Source: Dipteris shenzhenensis (Eukaryota > Polypodiophyta > Polypodiopsida > Gleicheniales). From it: a DNA stretch of 64,000 bases. Positions 11,999-22,599 of this stretch are shown in pieces. A program made the position numbers and the translations under genes. The DNA lies in the NCBI GenBank assembly GCA_047967505.1, contig CM106541.1; one strand, written 5' to 3'. Each line of letters opens with the position of its first letter. The first letter of the stretch is position 1. The notes below the pieces were generated by a model. The model saw nothing but the letters and a program-made list of their open reading frames with translations. It had not been told where the DNA came from and did no database searches.

Positions 11999-12013
11999 AC
12001 CTCCCACCTAAAG
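11999..12013 (-). promoter_or_regulatory. Copia polypurine tract
   Basis: On the minus strand AGGTGGGAGGT abuts the 3' LTR, the expected position of a PPT. Confidence 0.75.
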
Positions 12014-12097
12014 GCCAATGTGCCTAAAGGGGAGAAAAGAATAAAAATTACAGCAATATACAGTTACTGTATACAAGACCATAAAATAAGAATGGTC

Positions 12098-13783
12098 TCA
12101 TCCTAATCCCATGATGTGGCGGCAATGTGCAAACCGCTCTGTAGGCAAGCTCTTAGTGAGCAAATCTGGAGGATTATCATCAATATGCACCTTCACAAGC
12201 TCAAGTTGCTTGTCTTCCAGTACCTCCCTGATGAAATGATATTTCACATCTATGTGCTTGGTCTTTTGATGAAAGACCAGATTCTTTGCCAACATGATAG
12301 CACTCTGACTATCACAATGCAAAACTATCATATCTCCTGTAATGCCCAAATCTCCCACCAACCGAGTAAGCCATATTGCTTCCTTGCAAGCCTCAGTGGC
12401 TGCAACATATTCAGCTTCAGTAGTTGATAGTGCAATGCATTTCTGCAACCGAGACACCCATGATATAGCACCTCTTGCAAATGTGAAAATATAACCGGTA
12501 GTAGACTTCCGGTTATCTACATTCCTTGCATAATCTGAATCTGTAAAACCGTGCACCAATGCATCCTGCCTACCATAGCATATGCACAAGTCTTTGGTAC
12601 CCTTGAGATACCTCAAGACACCTTTCACTGCTTCCCAGTGCCGCTTTCCTGGATTTGCCATATACCTGCTGATGACTCCCACCGCAAAAGCAATATCCAG
12701 ACGAGTGGCAACCATGGCATACATCAAAGAACCAACTGCAGATGCATACGGAACCTTGGCCATTTCAGCCTTATCATCATCTGATCTGGGGCTGTCCTTA
12801 CTGCTGAGTTTTAAATGTGAAGGCAACGGGGTACAAATAGACTTCCCCCCTTCCATTTTAAACCTCTGCAGTACTTTGTCAATGTACTCCTTCTGTGACA
12901 AAAACAAAAGTCCCTTGGACCTGTCACGAGTAATCCGCATGCCAAGAATATGGTTTGCATCACCCAAGTCTTTCATGTCAAAAGACTTATGCAGTTGTTT
13001 CTTCAAAGCACTAATCTCATGCTGAGATTTACTGGCAATTAGCATGTCATCCACATATAGAATGAGTAGCATCAAACTCCCATCCTTTGCCTGTTTGGTG
13101 TACAAGCAATGATCGGTCTCACACCTATGATACCCTTGGGACTGCATGAAGGCATCAAACTTCTTGTACCATTCTCTTGGTGCCTGCTTGAGGCCATACA
13201 AGCTCCTCTTGAGCTTACACACAAGCTCCTCTTTCCCTTTAATAGCATATCCCTCTCGCTGACTCATATAGATCTCATCATGGAGATCTCCATGAAGAAA
13301 AGCAGTCTTCACATCCATCTGACATAAATCCATGTCCTCATGAGCAACAAGAGCTAACACTGCTCTCAAAGTAGTCATCTTGACTACAGGGGAAAAAATC
13401 TCATCAAAGTCAATGCCTTTCTCCTGCTTAAATCCCTTGGCAACCAATCTGGCCTTATACCTCGGTAAAGCATTTGAATCCACTTTGACTTTGTAAACCC
13501 ACTTGCATGGCAAAACCTTTCTGCCTGCAGGTAGCTGCACCAAGTCCCATGTATCATTTTGAAGTAGGGAGTCCATTTCAGATTGCATGGCTTTCTCCCA
13601 CTTCCTTTTCTCTGTTCTTCCCATAGCTTCCTTGAAGCTGGAAGGCTCACCACAATCTGTCAGCATAATAAAATCAGCCACATTATTGGCTCCTAGAACA
13701 AACCTGTCAGGAGGCCGTTGTACACGGGTGCTCCTCCTAATAAAATGTTCCGGATTTAGGCTGCTGTCTAGCCTATTCGTCAT
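12098..13783 (-). pseudogene. pol: Copia reverse transcriptase and RNase H segment of broken polyprotein
   Basis: An uninterrupted 561-codon frame. RT (RVT_2) begins near residue 75 (NDTWDLVQLPAGRKVLPCKW), with DVKTAFLHGDLHDEIYM and KLKRSLYGLKQAPREWY, and the catalytic LYVDD near residue 243. RNase H follows: GFTDSDYARN, LSTTEAEYVA and HCDSQSAIMLAKN give the D-E-D set, and the end is DLLTKSLPTERF. All catalytic residues that can be checked are present, so this segment looks functional in sequence. It is in a different frame from the upstream integrase segment, so no full polyprotein can be made without frameshifting. It is labelled a pseudogene for that reason. Confidence 0.92.
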
Positions 13784-13925
13784 GCATGACGGGTGGCTAT
13801 ACCACCATATCTGGCTGTTCTACAGCCCCATTTGCTAACATATTCAGTGGTGCATCATTGGCAAAATTATCTGGCTAATTTTCAGCCTGTATACCCTCTT
13901 GAACAGGGTTATCTGCAGCAGCCTG

Positions 13926-15489
13926 CTACTGCATATTAATGGGCATTCTTTGCTGTTCGACATCATCATAAACAACCCTCCTGTATTCCACAGGTTGCAC
14001 AGGTTCTTTGTGTACACTATCCTCTTTAAAGATGACATCATTGCTGCGTATAATCTTTCGTTTAACGGGATCCCATAACCTGTACCCCATTTCACCTTCG
14101 TCACCATAACCCATAAAGATGCATCTGGAAGACTTTGGCTCCAGTTTGGTGCGCAGTTCTTTGCGTATATGAGCAAAGCACTCAAACACATGTAAGTGCT
14201 TATATGAAGGTGGCTTGCCAGACCACACCTCTTCTGGCACTTTCAACTCCAAAGCCTTGTTAGCGACCTGTTGATTATGTGAACTGCTGTTTGCACGGTT
14301 TCTGCCCAAAAGCCATGGGGCAATGCAGCATAAGACAACATACATCGAACCTTCTCCTGAATAGTTTGATTCATCCGCTCACTTACACCATTTTGAGATG
14401 CATTATGAGGGGTTGTGAGTTCCTTAATGCCCTTAGCTTCGCAAAACTGTACAAAAGCATTTGACACATACTCACCCCCATTATCGGATCTGAGGCATTT
14501 CAGCCTGCAACCTGTCCGATTCTCAACCTGAGTGACAAACTTCTTGAAAGCATCTAAGGCATCGCGCTTATGCTTCAAGAAATAGACCCACACTTTGCGT
14601 GTGGCATCATCAATAAAAGTAATGAAATACTTTGCACCCCCTAGTGATAGCTGTGGCATCTCACACAAATCAGTGTGCACTAGATCAAGCGGTGCTCTAT
14701 TTTGGGGAGTTCTCCTCTTATGAGGAGTCATAGAATGCTTGCCAAATATGCAATGATCACAAGTAGGCAAATGTGAAAATGAAAGAGACGGCAGATAACC
14801 CAAACGTGACAGTCCTTGCATTCCTTTAACGGACATGTGTCCCAACCGGCTATGCCACAATGAAACCTTTGGCAGCTCGGTTACGGCAACAACATGATTA
14901 CCTACACTGGAAACATAAAGAGGGTACAAGGTATCACTCTTATAACCCTCAGCCACTACAACCTGGCCATCAGTAATCACCCATTTTGAATCCCCAAATG
15001 TGGTGTGGTAACCACTGTCATCCAACAAGCCAGTGCTAATCAGATTTTTCTTGATTTGCGGCACATGCCGAACACCATCAAGCATAAATATTCGTCCATC
15101 AGGGAATACTATCTGTATACTGCCAATCCCTGCAATTTGACATGCATAGTTGTTCCCAAGGTGAACAACTCCATGAGTACCTGTGTAGGAAGTAAACCAC
15201 TCCCTATGAGGAGTAACATGAAAAGAAGCACCTGAATCCAAGAGCCAGGTGTGCAAGTCATGGCCATCAATAACCAAAGTATGTGCCATTACAGCAGAAG
15301 AGCATAAAAGATCATGTCTGTCACTGTCACTGTCCTCTGCTGCAACATTCACTGCATCCAAGTCATCTACCTTGGCCTTGCCTTTGCCTTTGCTTCCACT
15401 GCCTGCATCCTTTGCCTCAGCCTTCTTGGCTTTCTGATCCCGTATAAACTTGAAGCACTTAGACTTCACATGTCCCTTCTTGCCACAAT
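13926..15489 (-). pseudogene. pol: Copia protease and integrase segment, frameshifted
   Basis: Protease motif WLLDSGASFHVT, then GAG-pre-integrase (LWHSRLGHMS...CDHCIFGKHSM), then the integrase core: HTDLCEM, LRSDNGGEYVS and NGVSERMNQT supply the D-D-E residues. A frameshift around 14260-14340 moves the integrase C-terminal part (YKHLHVFECFAHIRKELRTKL, RCIFMGYGDEGEMGYRLWD) to another frame, which ends in a stop at about 13926. Between there and 13783 are more stops and another frame change. Protein family is certain; activity is lost. Confidence 0.92.
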
Positions 15490-16149
15490 AAAAGCATTCA
15501 ATATCCTTTTTGCCACGGGACTGACTGCGGGATTTAGACTTACTAGCAGATCTCCCCTTCTGCTGAGTCCTGCCTCTTTCTTGTACCTATAAAGCATTTG
15601 AAGACTTGCTGCCCGCATTATTCTAAGCGTGACATTTGAATTAGACAGGGTGGTCTTGAAAGTGTCCCAACTCTCAGGGAGGGTACACAACAAGAAAGTA
15701 GCCTTGAACTCCTCATCAAGGTTCAACCCCTGTGCAATCAGCTGTGTAAAGATGGCATTGAACTCACTCAAGTGTGAGGTCATAGCTGTACCTTCCTTCA
15801 TGCGAAGATCAACCAACTTCTTCAACCAATACACCTTACTGGCTGAACTCTTCTGGGCATACAACTCTGCTAGCCTCTGCCATACGCCATAAGAGGTCTT
15901 TTCAGCCTGAACATTGTACACAAGAGAATCATTGAGAGTAAGCATGATAGCAGCCCTCGCGGATAAATCTAGCTCCTCCCACTCATCATCTGACATCCCA
16001 GATGGCTTGACACCCTTCACCCTTATGGGCTTAGAAATCTTCTTAAGCAGAAGTACATTCAAACACTGTTCTGCCCATAATGCATAATTGTGTGCCCCTT
16101 CCAATTTCTTTATGTTCAGAATTGATGATTCACTTCCCCCTGATGCCAT
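15490..16149 (-). pseudogene. gag: Copia Gag (UBN2) with CCHC knuckle, frameshifted
   Basis: Starts MASGGSESSILNIKKLEGAHNY at 16149. It matches UBN2: YALWAEQCLNVLL, RAAIMLTLNDSLVYNV, VWQRLAELYAQKSSASKVYW, LSEFNAIFTQLIAQG. The frame slips near 15640, and the knuckle CFYCGKKGHVKSKC lies in the next frame, with one stop just upstream. That second frame is continuous with the protease, so Gag and Pol were one polyprotein originally, as is usual for Copia. Its Gag is only distantly like that of the TR-GAG elements. Confidence 0.9.
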
Positions 16150-17833
16150 ATCAACTAAGGAAAGTACCTGACTCCCTGTAAGTCAAAAAAAACTGAATAA
16201 ATTTCTGATTTCTCAGAAAAAACCTGCTCTATCAAGAGCCAGGAGCACTCACAATAGTGTTGTTTTTACTGTCAAAAAATCTGCAGCAAAACAGAAAAAT
16301 TTCCCTCCAGTTACTGTACCTTCTGACACACTGTACCATGCTCAAATAGGCATAAAACAGTAATTTCAGAATGCTGCAGCTGTTCCACAAGTGCTTTAAC
16401 AGTGCATCATCAGCTAACAAAGCACAACACACTGCTGTCCTGATCACTTCTCCCACCTCAGATGAGGTATTGCACTGATTTTATATGCATAAACCACTTG
16501 TCATACACTGTTTTGTTCACTGAAAAAGAGGCTCCAGACACTTCAGCCTGTCACAAACCTGCAACAGAAAATGGGACAAATCCCAAGCAATCACCCTTCT
16601 GCCAAGGGGATAAAAGGCATCTGAAGGTCTCAAACAGTAACCCAAGTGCTCTCAAGCAAAATCTGGGCAAAAGCCCCTTGATTTGACACCTGTACCAAGT
16701 GAAAAACACCTCAACACTGAGGTAGCATACAAAATACAGCGCTCTCCTGGCACTTTCACTTGACAATGCAATGCATAAACAGCCCTGTGTACACAATAAC
16801 AACACAGATCCCAACGTACAAACACTGAAGAGAAAATCTTTTGAGCACTGTCAACGATGGACAGTTAGGGACCGATTAAACTCGATGCGCCCTGGCCAAG
16901 CGTGGCTCAACTGAGATTTTCCAAGGTGTTGTACACAAAATGTGACCTGCAGAAATGTCACTGAATACACTATGGAAACAAGACCAATGTGGGCTCCCTG
17001 GCTCCACACTGCCTCAAGGCATACACTGCATAAGCTCCCAGGCAAAAGCCCTTTGAAAATGTCACCCAAAAGCTGAGATTTGCACTCAACAAAAGCATAA
17101 AAGCCCTCTGCAAAATCATGGCATTACCTTCCCGAAACAAGATAACTGTGCAACCACCACACACTATGGTACTAGTCACCTCAAGCACGAGGGACAAGAG
17201 TGTACTTGCTGTACCTCAAAAAAACACAGTTTTAAGAACTGAACAGTCGGGAATGCTCTCTCTTTTTCTTCTTTCCCCAAAGAAAAATTGATGTACCTGC
17301 TGTACTTTCTGTACCTGTGTACTTGTGCAGGGTACCACTGTACCTGCTGTACCTGTGCAGAGTACAAATCCAAAAAAAATTTTCAAAAAATGTCCTTCCC
17401 TGACGCAGCTCCCTGACGAAAAAAAATTCTTAACGCAGTTCGTACAGCGACGTCCGTACAGTACGGACACCTGTACGGTGTCCGTACGGTGGTACGGACG
17501 GCCGTACGTCCGTACATGCACGCGCCTGCGTGCCGCCCTGTTCGAGGCCCTGAGGCTGCCTGGGTGCGCACCGGTGCTAAGCACAGCTAGCTGCTGTTGT
17601 TGCAGCTGCTGGCGCTGTTCCGCGCCGCCCTGCCCTGCTTGCACACACGCTACCCCGTGTTGTTGTCCCGCACTGCCCCGCTACAGCCCGCGCTGCTGCC
17701 CTCGCTATCCCACTGTAGCCCGAGCTACCTGTGCAATGCCAAGCTCCGCCCACGCTGCCTGCACGCTGCTGAGGGCACAAGTCCCGAGGGGGTAGAGGGA
17801 GAGGTAGGCAGGGGTGGGGAGGGAGAGATGAAG
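16150..17833 (-). other. Long untranslated Copia leader
   Basis: About 1.7 kb between PBS and gag start without a supported ORF. The PBS-proximal part is GC-rich and full of GTAC cores (17290-17520); small cysteine- or proline-rich frames reflect that composition. Large leaders of this kind may hold packaging signals. Confidence 0.6.
17290..17520 (-). promoter_or_regulatory. GTAC cluster in Copia leader
   Basis: I count about 16 GTAC cores in 230 bp, where roughly one is expected by chance. Near 17450-17515 they form CCGTACGG/CCGTACAG arrays able to pair with themselves. The arrangement resembles the leaders of LINEs A-D (for example CCGTACACCTGTACGGTCGC at about 42561). Confidence 0.65.
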
Positions 17834-17845
17834 GCTCTGATACCA
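17834..17845 (-). promoter_or_regulatory. Copia primer binding site
   Basis: Minus strand TGGTATCAGAGC, two bases from the 5' LTR end; initiator tRNA-Met type. Confidence 0.92.
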
Positions 17846-17847
17846 GT

Positions 17848-18059
17848 TGAGAGGGAAGGAAAGAGGGAGAAGTACCACGGGGGGAGAGTGAGAGAGAGAG
17901 AGAGAGGGGTGACACAAAAGATGCGGGTGTGAAGTGATGAGCCACACCACAAACTCATAGGTTTTATTAGGATTAGGTTTTTCACCCTATGACTATCTTA
18001 AGATTGTCATAGGTGTCATATCTTTAATAAAGGGGTGGCAATGTGCCTTTACCCCAACA
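17848..18059 (-). repeat. Copia 5' LTR
   Basis: 212 bp, about 3 mismatches to the other LTR; followed on the plus strand by the duplication TCCTA. Confidence 0.95.
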
Positions 18060-18075
18060 TCCTATAACTGTAAAT

Positions 18076-18227
18076 ATGCTTGACCACATCAATTGCGTTA
18101 CACTCAATGTACAGGGTTTGTGTGATCATAGAAAGTGGAAACTTGTGTGGATATATATCATACAAAGACAATTGTAGCCAAACATAGTGGCTTTGCAGGA
18201 GCATAATTAGCACATGTATGCTGGTCA
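18076..18227 (+). pseudogene. LINE E ORF2, endonuclease N-terminus
   Basis: Begins MLDHINCVTLNVQGLCDHRKWK, matching LINE D ORF2 (MTAYIKCFTLNVQGMCDSRKWK). The catalytic Asn of NVQG and the Glu of VALQEH are visible, but a stop after IIQRQL and a frame slip break it. It is cut at 18227 by TR-GAG2 and resumes at 21029. Confidence 0.85.
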
Positions 18228-18580
18228 TGTTGGGATAAGTATGGTCAAGGGCTTGCTCTATGGTGCATGTGTGCATCTAGGGGAGTTACATGTGTGTGTG
18301 TGTGTGTGTGTTGTAGAGGCATATCTAGTGCTATGATGTGTCTAGTGTGTGACCTAAGTGATGATGTAAGCCAAAGGCCCCCACATGGGAGGTTCCTTTG
18401 ATTTAGGCTAGTCCCACTGATGTAGGGGCTGATTGCCATTGATTTAGGGGAGGTGCCTACACCATCCTCTCTTTCTATAAAATGGAGGACATTCCTTCAT
18501 TCTAATACATGGATTTCGCCTCACTTGTGCTCTCACTCTTTGTGCCATGATGCATCTCTTCTATCCCACACTCTTCTACA
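18228..18580 (+). repeat. TR-GAG2 5' LTR
   Basis: 353 bp, TGTTGGGATAAG...CTTCTACA, with an internal (GT)n tract. Confidence 0.95.
18476..18482 (+). promoter_or_regulatory. Candidate TATA box in TR-GAG2 LTR
   Basis: TATAAAA within CTTTCTATAAAATGGAGG, kept unchanged at 20924-20930 in the other LTR; the position suits a Pol II LTR promoter. Confidence 0.55.
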
Positions 18581-18582
18581 TT

Positions 18583-18594
18583 TGGTATCAGAGC
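18583..18594 (+). promoter_or_regulatory. TR-GAG2 primer binding site
   Basis: TGGTATCAGAGC, two bases after the LTR. Confidence 0.93.
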
Positions 18595-19425
18595 TAGTAG
18601 GCTTTGTAGAACTCGTTTTGTTAGTGCCACCTCATCATCTTCTCCAACACCTCCTTTTGAGCTTTCTTCCTCCTTCCTTCTCAAAATTTGCTTCACTCTA
18701 TTCTCCCCATTCCTTGTGACTTTTGCCAAGCCCTTCTAGTTGGAGTTTCTACACTATGGGGCGCTCCTTTGGCCTAGAGTATTTCCCTAGATTTGGAGTA
18801 TTCCACCCACACTAATTCAAGCAATCTCTGACAAAAAAATGTGCGATTCTGCTCCTTTGTTCAACCATTGCCTGAGCCATCCTAGCACAAGTTGGTCCAT
18901 TCCTAGAGCCTACTGCTGATGAGTTTTGAAGGCCAATGCTTACTGGAGCAAGGAGAAATCTGATAAAAGACGGTCAAAGAAGGTGCAACTCTCCCAAACA
19001 AAAAGGCGCACTATTTCAGCAATGCTTTGTGGTGAACTTACTTTGATATTCAAGCTTTAATTTTGCACAGAAAGTCCTCTCAAACTCTTCTTCAGTTGTG
19101 TGAATTGTGCCCTCCAAGTTGAGTATGCTTTTTTAGTTTGTAATTCAGTTGGGACTAATCTCTTGTCAAAATGCCAAGCTCTGAAGGTTCTTCTAATGCT
19201 AATCACTTGAAGAAGACTACAAGAAGGACAAAATTCAAAGTGAAGAAGACCCCAACCAAGAAACTTTGGGAGAAGCCAACAGGGTATGAATATGCTAAAC
19301 AATTAGGATTCTCTGAATTTATCTCTAGCAATCTACATTTGTATGGTGAGGGAGATTTTTTTGTTCCACAATATTAGTCATTTTGTAAGAGAGTAAACAA
19401 TGCCTGACAAAGGTAAGACCCTCTC
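18595..19425 (+). other. TR-GAG2 untranslated leader
   Basis: About 830 bp, no supported gene. GTGCCACCTCATCATCTTC near 18627 is shared with the other small LTR elements. A 68-codon frame at 19171 has no counterpart in TR-GAG1. Confidence 0.55.
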
Positions 19426-20339
19426 ATGGCTACTTATAAAATTGACAAGTTCAATGGCCAAGGATTCCATACTTGGCAGATGAAGATAAAGTTTATGCCT
19501 ATGAAGGAAAATCTATTGGACTTAGTCAACAAGGAAGGAACTCAAACCTCTCAGGAAGGTGAATCAACTACAACAAAAGGTAAAGGAAAAGCCACTGACT
19601 CTACTTCTACACCTGCAGATGCAAAGAGAATTGAGAAAGCATATGCCATCATTGTATTAGGTTTGGGTGATGACTATGTACACCACATTTCAGATTTGGA
19701 ATCCCCTTTTGAAGCATGGCACAAGTTAGACATATTGTTTGGTGCTAGCTCTCATACTTCCAAATTAAACTGAAAATTAAGTTCTTTGAACTTAAAATGG
19801 AGGGAGATAATGTTGTTGCCCATGTCAACACTATGATAAGTATTATGACACAACTAGCTTCAATTAATTCCCTTGTCACTAAGGATGATGCTATGGCAGT
19901 GCTTTTAAAGAGCATGCCTCAGGATTTTGACAATGTGGTTACTACTTTGAAGAATCTTCCTCAACCCTCATTAGAAGACATCATTAGTGCCTTACAAGAA
20001 GAGGAAAGAAAGAACACTTCAAGAATGGGCAAAATGCATACAGAGGCACTTGCAGTGAAGTTTTCAAAGAGCAAGTACAAGGCTTGTAAACACTGTGGGA
20101 AGAACAATCACCTTGCGAAGGATTGTTATAGAATCAACCCTTGCTCATATTGTGGAAACAATAATCACTGTGAAAAGTTTTGCAATGAGAAGGATTGTTA
20201 TAGAATCAACCCTTACTCATATTGTGGAAACAATAATCACTCTAAAAAGAGGACTATGACAAATCTGGTTGAAGAGAGAACTCCATCAGCAAAAGAAGCA
20301 TTCAACTTTGTGGTAAAAGACAAGGACTTTGCCTTTTGA
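19426..20339 (+). pseudogene. gag: TR-GAG2 Gag, one frameshift, extra zinc-knuckle copy
   Basis: Starts MATYKIDKFNGQGFHTWQMK. A single-base slip near 19770 (SSHTSKLN then stop) separates it from the rest, which resumes as KIKFFELKMEGDNVVAHVNT. UBN2 similarity to TR-GAG1 is high throughout. Knuckles CKHCGKNNHLAKDC and CSYCGNNNHCEKFC are intact. A duplicated segment of about 75 bp then adds CYRINPYSYCGNNNHSKK, in which the last cysteine is lost. The protein ends NFVVKDKDFAF; TR-GAG1 ends SHEDYAF. Confidence 0.9.
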
Positions 20340-20525
20340 GCAACTTGTCTTTGAATTTTTGTTTATCATCACTTGGTCAAATTTTGAGGTTCTCTACCTA
20401 GAGTAGTACTCCAAAAAGAATGTCATGTCTTTTGTAAATCACCTCTAGTCACCATAGGATGTAGGCCATGTGATATGTGTTTGGTCTATCCCATTTTTGT
20501 AAACCTTGACACTTGGGTACCTTTC

Positions 20526-20663
20526 CTAGCATGAGATCCTAGACATAGATTTATCCTTGACCACCATGAGATGGCCATATGTGACCACCATGAGATGGCA
20601 TGAGAAACTATGAGACTAGATGTATCCTTGACATTGCAAGAGACAAAGCCTTGAGGGGGGGTA
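20526..20663 (+). promoter_or_regulatory. Conserved pre-LTR block and polypurine tract of TR-GAG2
   Basis: Same block as at 9623-9737, with GACCACCATGAGATGGC duplicated here. TTGAGGGGGGG precedes the LTR by two bases. Confidence 0.8.
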
Positions 20664-20723
20664 TGTTGGGATAAGTATGGTCAAGGGCTTGCTCTATGGT
20701 GCATGTGTGCATCTAGGGGAGTC

Positions 20724-20760
<37 letters not shown>

Positions 20761-21028
20761 GTAGAGGCACAGCTAGTGCTACGATGTGTCTAGTGTGTGA
20801 CCTAAGTGATGATGTAAGCCAAGGGCCCCCACGTGGGAGGTTCCTTTGATTTAGGCCAATCCCACTAATGTAGGGGCTGATTGCCACTGATTTAGGGAAG
20901 GTGCCTACACCATCCTCTCTTTCTATAAAATGGAGGACATTCCTTCATTCTAATACATGGATTTTGCCTCACTTGTGCTCTCACTCTTTGTGCCATGATG
21001 CATCTCTTCTATCCCACACTCTTCTATA
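20664..21028 (+). repeat. TR-GAG2 3' LTR
   Basis: 365 bp; longer than the 5' LTR through (GT)n expansion; the terminal CA has mutated to TA. Confidence 0.93.
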
Positions 21029-21655
21029 GGTCACACATGACATTTTGCTGGTTATGATATTTTCTATGCTGGGGAGCACTCTTTCTCTAGAGTAGCTTTT
21101 TTGGTGAGGCATGATCTTCAGCCCGCTGTGGCCCTCAATGATCGCCATGGTAGATGGATTATTATACAAAACTTGATTCAAGGAGAAATATTTGAATTTG
21201 CATCAGTTTATGTCCCTCAATCTTCCAAAGGTCAAGATTTGATTTGGGATGCCATGCATAATTATCTGTGGAGACACTATGCTATGGTGATTTCAACAAT
21301 GCTCCGCAATCGGGAGATAATACTTCAGCCCACACTCATATGTTGGCTTCTGAACAATAGGCATGGTCTAATTTTTTGGTTTAGCTACATTTGGTGGATC
21401 TCTAGAAGGAATTACATCCCACACTCTCAGGCTATACCTTTCAACACAATGCTCAATATTCCTATTAGGCACACCTAGACAGATGGTATCAAATTGATCC
21501 ATAGCATAGTGATGCCTTTACTTTTGTCAACTTTGGGTTGATCATGCCTTCATGTATTCTGATCGTGCACCTCTTTGGTTGAGTCTCTCCATGCATGACT
21601 TTCCTGATGACCTTGCAGAAGGCTTTTGTTGGTGAATAACAGTTATCTGGAACCT
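21029..21655 (+). pseudogene. LINE E ORF2, rest of endonuclease domain
   Basis: Resumes as HFAGYDIFYAGEHSFSRVAFLVRHDLQPAVALNDRHGRWIII, collinear with LINE D residues about 55-100. Frame slips follow; GDFNNAP, GYTFQHNA and LDRWYQ can be traced across frames to the SDH-like region near 21560. Similarity fades at about 21655 and no RT follows. Confidence 0.82.
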
Positions 21656-22519
21656 CAAGGGATCCACTTGCAAAATGTAAGTATACTATGAGAGTTCAGA
21701 ATGAGGGGTATTTTTATTCTTAAAACTTACAAAAATATATTTATAGCAGGGGTAATTTTATACACTATTTTAAAATTAACAGGTAGGGTGCATTTATTAT
21801 CAAATCTAAATTTAAAGATTTTTTTAATATTGTATCATCTAGGATGAGGTATAAGAGCACTCACAATTTGTTGATGGGTAGCTCAAAGTTTTAACGTGCT
21901 TAATAGCTCACAATCACTTCATTGCACACCCTCTACAAGTATCTACTTAATCATTTGATATAACATGGAATAGGGAGGAATAAGAGTTGTGTATGTGTGT
22001 GTGTGTGTGTGTGTGTATGTGTGTCTAAGAGAGAGAGAGAGAGAGAGAGATTACAATATTCTTCGTGCAGTATTTTTCCACGACATGTTCAAAGCAAAAG
22101 AAATTTAAAGGGGTACTAACACAATGTTCTCAGTGTCACTTATCCTCCTCTGTCTTTATTGAACCCATCCTCTTACATGTTCTTTGTGTTTGATACATTA
22201 CTTGTTTATCTCATCCTCTTTGCATGATGTAGAGAATTCCCATGCTTTTTTTTTCTCTCTTTTCAAATTGGATGGACATGACGTATCATGTAGTGGGAGT
22301 TGTGTGTGTGTATATAGGTGTTGCTTTTTTTTGGGGGGGGGTTTCATAGGTTTAGAAGGAGGTGCATTGGTAGTGGCTTGATCAATTGTTTAAGCCTTGG
22401 AGTGATCAAATGCTTAGGATCTTATTCTTTACAGTGCTTTCATAATTACGGCATGATAGCTGAGAGCCGATCATGGGTCTCCTATTTTCTTTATACTTTG
22501 TAACATGTTTTCGTTCTAC

Positions 22520-22522
<3 letters not shown>

Positions 22523-22599
<77 letters not shown>
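22523..22599. repeat. (TC)n(TA)n(GA)n self-complementary tract
   Basis: About 14 TC, 14 TA and 10-11 GA units in a row. Because GA is the complement of TC, the whole tract is a near-perfect palindrome able to form a long hairpin or cruciform. Confidence 0.9.

Larger units (their letters stand above)
11787..18059 (-). mobile_element. Full-length Copia LTR retrotransposon, minus strand
   Basis: 212-bp LTRs at 11787-11998 and 17848-18059 (about 3 mismatches), target duplication TCCTA on both sides (11782-11786, 18060-18064), PBS and PPT in place. Coding order on the minus strand is Gag, zinc knuckle, protease, integrase, RT, RNase H, which is the Copia order. The polyprotein is broken by frameshifts and stops. 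It lies in the 45-nt ORF1-ORF2 spacer of LINE E. LTR divergence places it between TR-GAG1 (younger) and TR-GAG2 (older). Confidence 0.95.
18228..21028 (+). mobile_element. TR-GAG2: second gag-only LTR retrotransposon
   Basis: LTRs at 18228-18580 and 20664-21028 differ by about 13 substitutions plus the length of a (GT)n run; the duplication GGTCA flanks the element (18223-18227, 21029-21033). PBS, gag, conserved pre-LTR block and PPT occur in the same order as in TR-GAG1. There is no pol. LTR divergence makes it the oldest of the three insertions in LINE E. It sits inside the endonuclease domain of ORF2. Confidence 0.93.
7358..21655 (+). mobile_element. LINE E, L1-like, split by three nested LTR elements
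   Basis: After removing three insertions and one copy of each 5-bp target duplication, a single LINE can be read: 5' leader (7358-7385 and 10032-10507), ORF1 (10508-11752), a spacer of 45 nt after excision (11753-11786 plus 18065-18075), and the start of ORF2 (18076-18227, then 21029-about 21655). Order, spacer length and protein sequence match LINE D, its closest relative here. Homology stops near 21655, before the RT domain, so the 3' half is missing. Keeping a 5' end while losing the 3' end is the reverse of normal LINE truncation and points to a later deletion. Confidence 0.85.

Noticed and set aside
17216-17985. Several overlapping Cys-, Pro- or Ser-rich ORFs on both strands
   Set aside because: They lie in the GC-rich GTAC cluster and LTR of the Copia leader and change with every frame; no homologue in the other elements.
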